Part shown: positions 16,327 to 24,847 of the stretch, in pieces | How the letters are laid out: each line of letters begins with the position of its first letter | How positions within the stretch are numbered: position 1 is the first letter of the stretch | Assembly (NCBI GenBank): GCA_963846165.1 | Contig: CAWJUU010000011.1 | Location: 1-64,000 of the forward strand | Length of the DNA: 64,000 nucleotides | Direction: 5' to 3' | From: WHSW01 sp963846165 | Lineage (GTDB): Bacteria > Actinomycetota > Thermoleophilia > Solirubrobacterales > 70-9 | Program-made: the position numbers and the translations under genes | Notes under the pieces: model-generated | What the model saw: the letters and a program-made list of their open reading frames with translations, nothing else | What the model was told of the DNA's origin: nothing | The model's database searches: none

Positions 16327-16816
16327 TCGATCCTCCTACGACAGCGGCGGTCCATGCCCTGCTCTTGGGCGATTCGTCGCCTCCGAAAGCCGCCGTCGAT
16401 TCGTCGAAGGCGACATGACTGAGTGCTTCAGCGGACAGGGGCCGAGACCCCCGCTACGCGGTCGGCGGCGGGAGCCTCTGCCGGTCGGCTACTTCACCCC
16501 TCGCCGACTTGAACGGCGCCCCCGAGGTCAGCGCAGCAATAAGACGGAGCGGGCCATCAGTCCTTGACTACCCGCTCCGACCCCGCTTGGCAGCGACATT
16601 CAGTTCGCAAACGTGGGGTTGTCTGCAAATGGGTTCGTCGCTGAGGAACCGGCGCATGCCGACGCCCTGGCAGCTAGCTTGGATGACGGGGGCGGGTTGT
16701 CGAGCGGGGGCTCGCCCCCTTTGAATCGTCGCCTCACCGAAGGTGACCGTTTCGGACGGCAGGTGGCCGGGTAGATCGCCGGAATGTTCGCGGGACACCC
16801 CCGAAAGGAGGACGAC
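16327..16816. other. Intergenic region with one GC hairpin
   Basis: About 490 bases between the HATPase-like gene and the 20-residue peptide gene. The only structure I see is a perfect GGGGG-CTCG-CCCCC hairpin at 16,706-16,719 followed by TTT, which could act as a weak terminator. No ORF here has family features. Confidence 0.5.
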
Positions 16817-16879
16817 GTGTACATCGGCGCTGGCGCTCTGATCATCATTGTCATCCTGCTCATCATCCTGCTCACTTAG
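16817..16879 (+). CDS. 20-residue hydrophobic membrane peptide
   Basis: An excellent ribosome site (AAAGGAGG, 16,804-16,811) sits five bases before a GTG that opens a 20-codon frame: a short MYIGAGAL start, then an unbroken Ile/Val/Leu helix, ending in Thr and TAG. The peptide would span the membrane once with almost no soluble part. Peptides of this form (MYIG- followed by an Ile/Leu helix) are, to my knowledge, common unannotated genes in actinobacteria; the function is unknown. It is the last gene before the right-hand 18-bp repeat. Confidence 0.6.
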   Translation: MYIGAGALIIIVILLIILLT

Positions 16880-16894
16880 CCGACCCCACGGATG

Positions 16895-16912
16895 CCAGAT
16901 CCACGAGATCCC
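16895..16912 (+). repeat. Right 18-bp direct repeat, putative attachment core
   Basis: Exact second copy of CCAGATCCACGAGATCCC (first at 10,241-10,258). It begins a remnant of the cyclo-ligase 3' end directly before the hydrolase gene. Confidence 0.7.
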
Positions 16913-16940
16913 ATTCTTGAGCGAATTGGGATACGCGTGA
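16895..16940 (+). pseudogene. Displaced 3' end of the 5-formyl-THF cyclo-ligase gene
   Basis: After the 18-bp core the bases match the cyclo-ligase ending codon by codon if one base is added after CC and one A removed near 16,931: ILERIG then YA and TGA, against ILERMGYA in the intact gene. Most differences are at third codon positions. The TGA (16,938-16,940) overlaps the hydrolase GTG as GTGA. I read this as the original chromosomal end of the gene, displaced by the inserted segment. Confidence 0.65.
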
Positions 16941-17962
16941 GCGAGCCCGGCCGGCGGCGACTTCAGCCCTTTGGTCCACGGCCGGATCCCACCGCGCCCG
17001 ACGGGCCCGACCCCTACGGCAATCCCGATCCCGAATGGCTGCGGATCGACTGGCGCGAGCATCTGAGAACAACCAACGTTCCGCCCGCCTCCTCCCAGGG
17101 AGCGTCAGCGACCGGTGATCCCGGCGCAGCCGGGATTCGTCCGGGGGCCGGGTTAGGCGAAGGGACGACCGTCCACTATGCCGAGATGGGCTCGCCCGGG
17201 GAACTCGACCTGGTCTTCGTCCATGGCCTCGGGGGTTGCTGGCAGAACTGGCTCGAGCAGATCCCGTACTTCGCCGAGCGCCACCGCGTGGTCGCCCTCG
17301 ACCTCCCAGGCTTCGGTTCCTCGCCGGCTCCCGGCTGGGAGATCTCGATCCCGAAGTACGGCCGGCTGTTGAACGACTTCTGCGACGCGATCGGGCTCGG
17401 CGATGCGGCCGTCGTCGGCAACTCGATGGGTGGCTTCGTCGCCACCGAGGCGGTCACCGAGCAGCCCGAGCGGTTCGAGAAGCTGGTCCTGGTCTCGGCG
17501 GCGGGTGTCTCGAGCGTGCGGCTGAAGCGCGAGCCGACCGAGGCGGCCGCCCGGATGCTCGCCGCCGGCGCTCCTTACGCGTTCAACCTTCAGACGCGCT
17601 CGTTCAGGCGCCCGCGAGCACGTGCGATCGCGTTTCGGAACATCTTCCGTCACCCCGACGAGCTGCGGCCCGAGCTGCTCTGGGAGTTCTTCCAGGGCGG
17701 GATGCGCGGCGCCGCGTTCGCCGACGCGCTCGGCGCGCTCGCGGGCTACGACCTCCGCGACCACCTCGGCGAGGTCGAGGTGCCGACGCTGATCGTCTGG
17801 GGCCGCAACGACAACGTCGTGCCGCCCGCCGACTCGCTCGAGTACGGGCGCCTGCTGCGCAACTCGCGGATCGTGATCTTCGACGACACCGGCCACGTGC
17901 CGATGGCCGAGCGCCCCGTGCGCTTCAACCGGGTCCTGGAGACGTTCCTCGCGGAGCCCTGA
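16937..17962 (+). CDS. Alpha/beta-hydrolase fold protein
   Basis: 341 residues. Seen: oxyanion region VFVHGLGGCWQNW, VVALDLPGFGSSP, nucleophile elbow GNSMGGF (Ser), acidic residue in LIVWGRNDNVVP, and the catalytic His in DDTGHVPMAERP. The triad is complete, so an esterase, lipase or C-C hydrolase activity is likely; the substrate is unknown. I start at GTG 16,937, not at the ATG 16,892, because the bases between encode the cyclo-ligase remnant and the GTG overlaps its stop as GTGA, the coupling pattern used throughout this window. Confidence 0.85.
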   Translation: MSEPGRRRLQPFGPRPDPTAPDGPDPYGNPDPEWLRIDWREHLRTTNVPPASSQGASATGDPGAAGIRPGAGLGEGTTVHYAEMGSPGELDLVFVHGLGGCWQNWLEQIPYFAERHRVVALDLPGFGSSPAPGWEISIPKYGRLLNDFCDAIGLGDAAVVGNSMGGFVATEAVTEQPERFEKLVLVSAAGVSSVRLKREPTEAAARMLAAGAPYAFNLQTRSFRRPRARAIAFRNIFRHPDELRPELLWEFFQGGMRGAAFADALGALAGYDLRDHLGEVEVPTLIVWGRNDNVVPPADSLEYGRLLRNSRIVIFDDTGHVPMAERPVRFNRVLETFLAEP

Positions 17963-17968
17963 GGGCGA

Positions 17969-19663
17969 CTAGCCCGTGAGCGCGCCCTCGGATGCCGAGC
18001 CGACCGCGCGCGCGTACTTCGCGAGCACGCCGGTCGCATACGCGGGCTCGGGCGGCTCGTACTCCCCGACCCGGCGCTCGATCTCCTCGTCGGTGAGCGC
18101 GACCTCGAGCCTGCGCGCGGCCACGTCGATCGTCACCTCGTCGCCGTCGCGCAGGGCGGCGATCGGGCCGCCCTTGGTCGCCTCGGGGGCGACGTGGCCG
18201 ACCATCAGTCCCCGGGTGGCGCCCGAGAAGCGTCCGTCGGTAAGCAGCGCGACCTGCTCGCCGAGGCCCTCGCCGACGATCGCCGCCGTCACCTGAAGCA
18301 TCTCCCGCATCCCGGGCCCGCCGGCCGGGCCCTCGTTGCGGATCACGATCACGTCGCCCGGCTCGATCCGCTGCTCCTTGACCGCCCGGAAGCACTCCTC
18401 CTCGGACTCGAACACGCGCGCGGGCCCGGTCTGGCCCTGGCGCTCGGTGCCGGCGAGCTTCACCACCGCACCCTCGGGCGCCAGGTTGCCGCGCAGGATC
18501 GCGAGCCCGCCCTCGGGCTTGAGCGGGTCCGACAGCGGCCGCACGACCTCCTGGCCCGGCGTCTCCACCACCGCGGCCGCCTCCTCGCCGATCGTCCGGC
18601 CGCTGACCGTGAGCGCGTCGCCGTGCAGGATGCCGGCCTCGGCCAGCCGCTGGAGGATCAGCGGCACGCCTCCGGCCGCATACAGGTCGGTGGCCACGAA
18701 GCGCCCGCCCGGCTTCAGGTCGGCGAGCAGCGGCGTGCGGCGCGAGATCCGCTCGAAGTCGTCGATCTCGAGCTCGACCCCGGCCTCGCGCGCAACCGCG
18801 AGCAGGTGCAGGACGCCGTTGGTCGAGCCCCCGGAGGCACAGACGCAGGCGATCGCGTTCTCCAGCGACTCGCGAGTGATCACCTGGCGCGGCCGCAGGT
18901 CCTGGGCGAGCACCCGCATCACCAGCTCGCCGATGCGCTCGGCCACGGTCGCCTTGTCGGTGTCCTCGGCCGGGACCATCGAGGAGCCGCCGGGCGAGAT
19001 TCCGAGCGCCTCGAACGCGCAGGCCATGGTGTTGGCGGTGAACTGCCCGCCGCAGGCGCCGGCGCCGGGACTGGCGACGTCCTCCAGCGAGCGCAGCTCC
19101 TCATCGGAGAGGTCGCCGGCGGCGTGCGCCCCGATCGCCTCGAAGACGTCGAGGATGGTGACGTCGCGATCGCGCCAGCGGCCGGGCGCGATCGACCCGC
19201 CGTAGAGCATCAGGCCCGGGATGTCGAGCCGCGCCAGCGCCATCACCGCCCCCGGGATCGTCTTGTCGCACGCTGCCAGACAGACGACGCCGTCGAACTG
19301 ATAGCCGCGGCACATGAGCTCGATCGAGTCGGCGATCACCTCGCGGCTGACCAGCGAGGCCTTCATTCCCGCCGTGCCCATCGTGATCCCGTCCGAGACC
19401 GCGACCGTGTTGAACTCCATCGGCGTGCCGCCGGCGGCGCGTACACCCTGCTTGATCGGCTCCGCGAGAGCGCGGAGGTGAAAGTTGCACGGCATCGCCT
19501 CGGTCCAGGTGTTGGCGATCCCGATCGTCGGCCGGCTGAGCGCCTCGTCGTCGAAGCCGATCCCCTTCATGTAGGCGCGCGCGGCGGCACGGTCGGGGCC
19601 GTCGAAGACCGCCGCCGAGCGCGGGCGCGGGAGCGCCGTCGCCGTGTCGCCGTCGGTGCTCAT
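17969..19663 (-). CDS. ilvD: Dihydroxy-acid dehydratase
   Basis: 564 residues, full length for IlvD, which dehydrates 2,3-dihydroxy acids in isoleucine, valine and pantothenate synthesis. Iron-sulfur ligands are visible in EAMPCNFHL, LAACDKTIPGAVMA and GACGGQFTANTM; the C-terminal signature GRFSGATRGLMVGH is present. It converges on the hydrolase gene with only six bases between stops. The start ATG at 19,663 follows the small unknown gene by 13 bases. No other branched-chain genes are nearby. Confidence 0.95.
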   Translation of the reverse strand: MSTDGDTATALPRPRSAAVFDGPDRAAARAYMKGIGFDDEALSRPTIGIANTWTEAMPCNFHLRALAEPIKQGVRAAGGTPMEFNTVAVSDGITMGTAGMKASLVSREVIADSIELMCRGYQFDGVVCLAACDKTIPGAVMALARLDIPGLMLYGGSIAPGRWRDRDVTILDVFEAIGAHAAGDLSDEELRSLEDVASPGAGACGGQFTANTMACAFEALGISPGGSSMVPAEDTDKATVAERIGELVMRVLAQDLRPRQVITRESLENAIACVCASGGSTNGVLHLLAVAREAGVELEIDDFERISRRTPLLADLKPGGRFVATDLYAAGGVPLILQRLAEAGILHGDALTVSGRTIGEEAAAVVETPGQEVVRPLSDPLKPEGGLAILRGNLAPEGAVVKLAGTERQGQTGPARVFESEEECFRAVKEQRIEPGDVIVIRNEGPAGGPGMREMLQVTAAIVGEGLGEQVALLTDGRFSGATRGLMVGHVAPEATKGGPIAALRDGDEVTIDVAARRLEVALTDEEIERRVGEYEPPEPAYATGVLAKYARAVGSASEGALTG

Positions 19664-19676
19664 CGAGCCCGGGAGT

Positions 19677-20072
19677 CTACGTACCGGATGCCGCGCTCCA
19701 TGCGCGCAGCCGCGCGATGTCGCGGCGCACGTGCGCGGGCTCGAGCTGGTGCCCGGGCCGGTTGACGTTCGCGGTCGCGATCAGCTCACGCTCGCGGCCG
19801 TGGAGGGCGAGCCAGCGGGCGAGCAGGTCGTCGGCGTCGGGGAGCCGCTCGGCGCCGTCGCGGAAGCGAACGCAGTACTCCGACAGCAGCCGGCCGGTGG
19901 CGGTCTCGTATGCGACCAGTGGCCGGTGCGGGTAGACGAGGTAGGCATAGCCGCTGGCAGGGTCGCCCCGACCCGGGACGCTGATGAACCCGAGCTCCTC
20001 GTAGGCGCGGAAGTCCGCGGGGCCGAGCGCGGAGCGCAGCAGCTCGCGGGCCCGAAGCTCGGCAGCGGTCAC
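19677..20072 (-). CDS. Hypothetical protein, 131 residues
   Basis: I do not recognise a family. It has an N-terminal helical part (LRARELLRSALGPADFRAYEEL), then a beta-rich section (FISVPGRGD, YAYLVYPHRPLVAYETATG) reading YCVRFRDGAERLPDADDLLA, and a basic end. The GTG at 20,070-20,072 was chosen because the upstream small gene stops at 20,074, so the two are translationally coupled. No membrane helix or signal peptide. The same transcript carries thiD, but no link to thiamine is evident. Confidence 0.6.
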   Translation of the reverse strand: MTAAELRARELLRSALGPADFRAYEELGFISVPGRGDPASGYAYLVYPHRPLVAYETATGRLLSEYCVRFRDGAERLPDADDLLARWLALHGRERELIATANVNRPGHQLEPAHVRRDIARLRAWSAASGT

Positions 20073-20073
20073 C

Positions 20074-20319
20074 CTAGCCCCCGGCGGCCGGCGGGTAGAA
20101 GACCACACGTTCGGCGTCGCGCGGGACCTCAGCGAAGTCGCGCACCATCGCCGCCTCGCGCCGGCCCGACCGGTCCGCGACCGGGACCGCGGCCCACATG
20201 CCGAGATCGAGCTGGCGACGGAACTCCTCGACCAGGCGCTCCTCGTCCTCGGCGACTTCGGGGTCGCCCTCTGCGAGCAGGACGTCCCCGCGCCCGGGCT
20301 TCATCCGCACGAGCTTCAC
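20074..20319 (-). CDS. Small hypothetical protein, 81 residues
   Basis: The product begins VKLVRMKPGRGDVLLAEGD, continues with an acidic helix EDEERLVEEFRRQLDLGMWA, and ends with VFYPPAAGG. It is typical of short actinobacterial proteins that place a bounded value next to a helix, but I know no function. The GTG at 20,317-20,319 overlaps the thiD stop as GTGA, which decides the start over the internal ATG at 20,304. Its stop lies one base from the next start. Confidence 0.6.
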   Translation of the reverse strand: MKLVRMKPGRGDVLLAEGDPEVAEDEERLVEEFRRQLDLGMWAAVPVADRSGRREAAMVRDFAEVPRDAERVVFYPPAAGG

Positions 20320-21131
20320 TCTCCCAAGGTACCGCCCCGGCGAGCGAGCCCGAAGACGTCGACCGGGCCCGCGCCACGTCCGATCTCGCGCAGGCCGTTG
20401 CCGATCGCCTCGGCGGCGATCTCCTTCGCCCAGCGAGCCGCGTCGGGCAACTCCGTTCCGAGGGCCAGGAAGGCGGCCAGGGCCGAGGAGTGGGTGCACC
20501 CGGAGCCGTGCGAGGCGCCGTCGGGATAGCGCGGGCCCTCGATCCGCACCGAGCCGGCCGGATCGACGAGCAGGTCCGCCCCGTCGTCGGAGTGCCCGCC
20601 GGTGACGACCACCGCTCCCGCGCCCAGCGCGAGCACCGCCTCCCCGAGCGCCTGCTGGGTCGCCGACGCGCCGAGGCCCGACAGCGCCCGGGCCTCGGGC
20701 ACGTTGGGGGTGACCACGCTCGCCCGTGGCAGGATGCGCTCGATCAGCGCCGCCTTGGCGTTCGGATCGAGCAGCGTCGCCCCGCTCTCGGCGACCATCA
20801 CCGGGTCGACGACGATCGGCGCCTCATCGACCATGTCGAGCGCGTTGACGACCGCGTCGATCGTGACCTCGTCGGCGAGCATGCCGATCTTGACCGCGTC
20901 GACGCCGATGTCGGAGGCGACCGCTTCCACCTGCGCAACGATCATCTCGGGGGCCACCGGCAGCACCATCTGCACCCCGACCGTGTTCTGCGCCGTGAGT
21001 GCGGTGATCGCGGTCATCCCGTGGACCCCGCAGCGGGCGAAGGCCTTCAGGTCGGCCTGGATCCCCGCGCCGCCGCCGGAGTCCGATCCCGCGATCGCAA
21101 GGCACGCCGGCACCCGAGCTTTGCTGGCCAC
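20316..21131 (-). CDS. thiD: Hydroxymethylpyrimidine/phosphomethylpyrimidine kinase
   Basis: 271 residues with the ribokinase-like ThiD pattern: CLAIAGSDSGGGAGIQADLK, GMTAITALTAQNTVGV, VKIGMLADEVTIDAV, VDPVMVAESGATLL, and the anion hole and catalytic Asp region PDGASHGSGCTHSSALA. In other ThiDs the last motif reads GTGCTxSA; the His-Gly-Ser-Gly-Cys-Thr form here is compatible. It makes HMP diphosphate for thiamine synthesis. Start at 21,131; the stop overlaps the next gene's GTG. Confidence 0.92.
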   Translation of the reverse strand: MASKARVPACLAIAGSDSGGGAGIQADLKAFARCGVHGMTAITALTAQNTVGVQMVLPVAPEMIVAQVEAVASDIGVDAVKIGMLADEVTIDAVVNALDMVDEAPIVVDPVMVAESGATLLDPNAKAALIERILPRASVVTPNVPEARALSGLGASATQQALGEAVLALGAGAVVVTGGHSDDGADLLVDPAGSVRIEGPRYPDGASHGSGCTHSSALAAFLALGTELPDAARWAKEIAAEAIGNGLREIGRGAGPVDVFGLARRGGTLGE

Positions 21132-21140
21132 GCCCGGAGG

Positions 21141-22073
21141 TTATTCGGACCGATTCTCGGGCCGCTGAAGCCCGGTGCGCGAGTACGCCCCGAGGCCATC
21201 GGAGGCGACGTAGCCGAGGAGCTCGAGCCGAGCGACGGCGATCGCGGCCGCGGCCCCGTCCAGACCCGACTCGCGGGCGAGCTCGTCCGGGGTCTCGGCG
21301 CCACGTTCGACGGCCTCGAGAGCGCGATCGAGCGGCTCGTCGAGGGCGCACCCGACGCGCGCGACGCGTTCGGTACCGACGCCGGCGAGCAGGTCGAGGA
21401 TGTCGTGAGCGTCGCGGACCAGATGGGCGCCATCCTTGATCAGGCCATTGGTTCCCTCCGCCGCCCGCACGCCGACCCGACCGGGCACCGCCGCGATCTC
21501 GCGACCGAGCTCGCGCGCCCGCTCGGCGGTGATCAGGCTGCCGGACGGATGCGCGGCCTCGACCAGGACGACGACCTTCGAGAGCGCGGCCATGATCCGG
21601 TTGCGCGCCGGAAAGCTCTGCTTGCGCGGCTGCACGCCGGGCGCCTGATCGGAGATCGCCGCTCCCGACGCGACGATGCGCCGGTAGAGCGGGCGATGGC
21701 GGCTCGGATAGACGACGTCGGGACCGCCCGCGAGCACCGCGATCGTCGGACCCCCGGCCGTGAGCGCCCCGAGATGCGCGGCCGCATCGATCCCGATCGC
21801 CATCCCGCTGACAACGGTGACGCCGGCGGATGCGAGGTCGAACGCGAGCCGCTCGGCGACTTCGAGCCCGTAGCGCGTCGCACGCCTCGAGCCGACGATC
21901 GTCGCCGCCGCGCCGGCGGCCAACCCGCAGATCGCCTCGCGAGATCCGACTCCGTGCAGCACCGGCCCGCCTCCGGCGTCGAGGGCGGCGAGCTGGAGCG
22001 GGCCGGCATGTTCGAGCTCAGCGAGCTGTTCCGGATAGCCCGGCTCGGCGGGCCCAAGCGACCAGCCCGTCAC
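21141..22073 (-). CDS. dprA: DNA processing protein DprA
   Basis: 310 residues of the Rossmann-type DprA/Smf family, which loads RecA on single-stranded DNA in natural transformation. Seen: AAATIVGSRRATRYGLEVAE, VTVVSGMAIGIDAAAHLGAL, AVLAGGPDVVYPSRHRPLY, FPARNRIMAALSKVVVLVEA, and a C-terminal winged-helix region (ETPDELARESGLDGAAAAIA). The GTG at 22,071-22,073 overlaps the stop of the YifB gene as GTGA. The pairing with yifB is common in bacteria. Confidence 0.93.
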   Translation of the reverse strand: MTGWSLGPAEPGYPEQLAELEHAGPLQLAALDAGGGPVLHGVGSREAICGLAAGAAATIVGSRRATRYGLEVAERLAFDLASAGVTVVSGMAIGIDAAAHLGALTAGGPTIAVLAGGPDVVYPSRHRPLYRRIVASGAAISDQAPGVQPRKQSFPARNRIMAALSKVVVLVEAAHPSGSLITAERARELGREIAAVPGRVGVRAAEGTNGLIKDGAHLVRDAHDILDLLAGVGTERVARVGCALDEPLDRALEAVERGAETPDELARESGLDGAAAAIAVARLELLGYVASDGLGAYSRTGLQRPENRSE

Positions 22074-23572
22074 CCGCGCTCCCGGCCACGCAGCGCCAGC
22101 GCGCCCTCGAGATGCTCCCGGCTCACGGTCTCGATACCTTCGAGGTCGGCGATCGTGCGCGCGACGCGGAGCACGCGCTCGAAGCCACGTCCGCTGAGGC
22201 CGAACGACGCCGGCCGCGTGACCAGCGATTCGACCGTGGCCGCCGAGAACCCCGCGATCGTGCGCGCCTCCGGCACCGTCATCTCCGCGTTCACACGGCC
22301 ATGACCCAGTCGCGCCCGCTGGCGCTCGCGTGCCGCCATGACCCGCTCGCGGACCTCGGCGGAGGGGCTGCCTGGCGCTCCGGCCAGCGACTCGCGCGAT
22401 GGTTGGCCGACCCGAACCGTGATGTCGATCCGATCGGCAAGCGCACCGGTGAGCTTCGAGGCGTAGCGACGCACCGACGGCTCCGGGCACTCGCACTCCG
22501 CCGAGCCCGGCCCGTGTCCGCATGGGCAGGGGTTCGCGGCGACGATGAGCTGGAAGCGGCAGGGGAGCTCGGTCGAGTGGCGAACCCGGGCGATCCGCAC
22601 GCACCCGTCCTCGATCGGTTGGCGCAACGCCTCGAGCGTGTCGCGGCGAAACTCGGGCAACTCGTCGAGGAAGAGGACGCCACGATGGGCAAGCGACACC
22701 TCGCCCGGGCGCACCGGCGATCCCCCACCGAGCAGCCCGGCCGTCGAGACGGTGTGGTGAGGCGCTCGAAATGGCCGAACGCCCGCGGCGAGCGACTCCA
22801 GCGGCCGCCCGCACACGCTTGCGATCCGGATCGCATCGACCGCCTCGACCGGATCGAGTGGCGGAAGCAGCGACGGCAGCCGGCGCGCGGCCATCGACTT
22901 GCCCGCCCCCGGCGGGCCGACCATCATCAGGCTGTGGCCGCCGGCGGCGGCCACCTCGAGCGCATGAGCGAGGAACGGCTGTCCCCGCAGGTCCGCGAGG
23001 TCCGGCAGTCCGGGCAGGGCGCCGTTGGAGCTCAGCGCAAGGGGCGCCGACCGGGTCGGCTCGGCCTCGCCGCCGACCAGCGAGACCTGGGCGAGGCGCT
23101 CGACCGGCACGACCCGCACCTCCGGCACCAGCGCCGCCTCGCGGGCGCTGGCCGCGGCGACCACGAGCGCCGGAGCCTCCAGTCGCGCGGCGGCCTCGGC
23201 CATCGCGAGCGTTCCCCGGACCGGCCGCACGGACCCGTCCAGGGCCAGCTCGCCCGCGAGCGCGATGCCGTCGAGCGGGGCGGCGTCGAGCTGGTTCGAG
23301 GCCGCAAGCACCGCCGCCGCCAGCGCCAGGTCGAAGCCGGGTCCCGCCTTGCGCAGGTCGGCCGGGGCGAGGTTCGCGGTGATCCGCTTCTGCGGAAACT
23401 CGAAGCCGGAGTTGACGATCGCGGCACGGACCCGTTCGCGCGCCTCGCGCAGCGCGGCGTCGGGGAGGCCGACGAGCGCGAACGAGGGCAGCCCGTTGCG
23501 CACGTCGGCCTCCACCCGGACCTCACGCGCCGCGACGCCGACCAGGGCATAGGTCGTCACCGTCGCGAGCAT
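22070..23572 (-). CDS. YifB-type magnesium chelatase-like AAA+ ATPase
   Basis: 500 residues: N-terminal Lon-protease-like domain (VRNGLPSFALVGLPDAALRE), Mg-chelatase AAA+ module with Walker A GPPGAGKSM, Walker B GVLFLDELPEF, a cysteine cluster AANPCPCGHGPGSAECECPE, and a C-terminal lid (GLSGRGFERVLRVARTIADL). This is the ComM/YifB family; ComM promotes branch migration during natural transformation, which fits its coupling to dprA. ATG at 23,570-23,572 (MLATVTTYALVG), chosen over an upstream ATG because family members start here. Confidence 0.92.
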   Translation of the reverse strand: MLATVTTYALVGVAAREVRVEADVRNGLPSFALVGLPDAALREARERVRAAIVNSGFEFPQKRITANLAPADLRKAGPGFDLALAAAVLAASNQLDAAPLDGIALAGELALDGSVRPVRGTLAMAEAAARLEAPALVVAAASAREAALVPEVRVVPVERLAQVSLVGGEAEPTRSAPLALSSNGALPGLPDLADLRGQPFLAHALEVAAAGGHSLMMVGPPGAGKSMAARRLPSLLPPLDPVEAVDAIRIASVCGRPLESLAAGVRPFRAPHHTVSTAGLLGGGSPVRPGEVSLAHRGVLFLDELPEFRRDTLEALRQPIEDGCVRIARVRHSTELPCRFQLIVAANPCPCGHGPGSAECECPEPSVRRYASKLTGALADRIDITVRVGQPSRESLAGAPGSPSAEVRERVMAARERQRARLGHGRVNAEMTVPEARTIAGFSAATVESLVTRPASFGLSGRGFERVLRVARTIADLEGIETVSREHLEGALALRGRERG

Positions 23573-23689
23573 CGGCCGACCTAGGTGGACCGGACGCGCG
23601 CGAGGCACGCTAAATCGTCACGAACCTGGCTCGAATCCGACTCGCCTGACGCGCATCACGCGTGGCCGCGCCGCCTAGCGTCGACGGCG

Positions 23690-24076
23690 ATGACCGCCGC
23701 ACGCCAGAGAACCGGTCGCGACGCGGAGGCGGTGGTCGCCGCGCGGCTCGAGCGGGCTGGCTGGCGAACCGTCGACCGCAACGCGCGCACGAGCGAGGTC
23801 CGCGGCGAGATCGACCTGATCGCGCTCGACGGAGATGCGCTCGTCTTCGTCGAGGTCAAGGCCCGCCGGGCCGGCTCGGTCGGCGGCCCCGAGACGCCGG
23901 CGATGGCGGTCGGGCCGCGCAAGCGCGCGAAGCTGCGCAGCCTCGCCGCTGCCTGGCTGCGCGACCGCGGCTACGACGTCCCCCGCCACCGCGAGCTGCG
24001 CTTCGACGTCGTCGGCCTGCGTCTCGACGCAAGTGGCCGCGTCACCGAGTACGAGCACCTGCGCGGCGCGTTCTGA
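23690..24076 (+). CDS. YraN family endonuclease-like protein (UPF0102)
   Basis: 128 residues with the restriction-endonuclease-like core: GRDAEAVVAARLERAGWRTV, the metal-binding GEIDLIALDGDALVFVEVKA (E-x-D...E-V-K) and RFDVVGLRLD. Many genomes carry it near rnhB, ffh-region genes or yifB/dprA, exactly as here. The nuclease role is inferred from the fold; the cellular task is poorly known. ATG at 23,690. It converges on rnhB with nine bases between stops. Confidence 0.88.
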   Translation: MTAARQRTGRDAEAVVAARLERAGWRTVDRNARTSEVRGEIDLIALDGDALVFVEVKARRAGSVGGPETPAMAVGPRKRAKLRSLAAAWLRDRGYDVPRHRELRFDVVGLRLDASGRVTEYEHLRGAF

Positions 24077-24085
24077 GACGGGTGC

Positions 24086-24847
24086 TTAGCCCAGGCGCAG
24101 CTGCGAGTAGGCGATCGAGGCGAAGGAACGGCGGTGAAGCTCCGAGGGGCCGTGCTCGATGATCGCCGCGCGGTGCTCGGGGGTCGAGTAGCCGACGTTG
24201 CCGTCGAAGCCGAAGTTGGGGTAGGCGTGGGCGATCCGGTGCATGTAGCGGTCGCGGGTCACCTTCGCGATCACCGAGGCGGCTGCGATCGCGGCGCTGC
24301 GGGCGTCGCCGTCGATCACCGCCCGGTGCTCAACCCGGCACTGGGGCACCCGGAAGCCGTCGGTGAGGCAGACGGCGCCCGGGACCGCCACCCGCTCGAG
24401 GCTGCGTGCGAGCGCGGCGAGGTTGGTGACGTGCAGGCCGCGGCTGTCGATCCCGCGCACGCAACGCACCGTCACCGCGACCCGCGCGACCGCGCGGACG
24501 ACCACCGGGTAGAGCTGCTCGCGCTCTTGGGCGGTGCGCTGCTTGGAGTCGTCGAGCATCCCGAGCGCGCGCCGGTCGCGAAGGCTGAGCCGCTCGTAGT
24601 CGATCAGCACCGCCGCGGCGACGAGCGGACCAGCGAGCGAGCCGCGGCCGGCCTCGTCGGCGCCGGCGACGAACCGCGACCCGAGCTCGCGGTCGAACCG
24701 GAACAGCTTCGCCGCCTTGCGGCGACGCCGAGCGGCGGTCTTAGAGGAGGCCGATGCGCTTCGGCGGCCAGTAGGTGAAGAAGGCCTCTCCGATGAGCCA
24801 GTCGCGGGGGACGGGTCCCCAGTAACGGCTGTCGTCGCTCGCCCCAC
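24086..24847 (-). CDS. rnhB: Ribonuclease HII, start uncertain
   Basis: The core is clear: FVAGADEAGRGSLAGPLVAA with the DEAGRG signature, MLDDSKQRTAQERE, and AASVIAKVTRDRYM with later acidic ligands. RNase HII removes ribonucleotides from DNA. No ATG, GTG or TTG lies between the lepB stop and the first conserved residues; the nearest canonical in-frame start is GTG 24,847, which would overlap lepB by 107 bases and add about 54 basic, low-complexity residues. A CTG at about 24,706, just before FRFDRELGSRFVAG, is an alternative that fits the family length better. Confidence 0.85.
   Translation of the reverse strand: MGRATTAVTGDPSPATGSSERPSSPTGRRSASASSKTAARRRRKAAKLFRFDRELGSRFVAGADEAGRGSLAGPLVAAAVLIDYERLSLRDRRALGMLDDSKQRTAQEREQLYPVVVRAVARVAVTVRCVRGIDSRGLHVTNLAALARSLERVAVPGAVCLTDGFRVPQCRVEHRAVIDGDARSAAIAAASVIAKVTRDRYMHRIAHAYPNFGFDGNVGYSTPEHRAAIIEHGPSELHRRSFASIAYSQLRLG

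Noticed and set aside
16706..16722. Strong intrinsic terminator downstream of the HATPase-like gene
   Set aside because: The stem is only five base pairs with a four-base loop and three T; kept as a note in the intergenic entry, not called as a terminator.
16892..16936. ATG at 16,892 as the start of the alpha/beta hydrolase
   Set aside because: The 15 codons before the GTG encode, in another phase, the displaced cyclo-ligase ending; the GTG overlapping its stop fits the local coupling pattern.
19644..22304. An 886-codon plus-strand open frame across thiD and dprA
   Set aside because: Arg/Ala/Pro-rich translation without motifs, antisense to several conserved genes with coupled starts.
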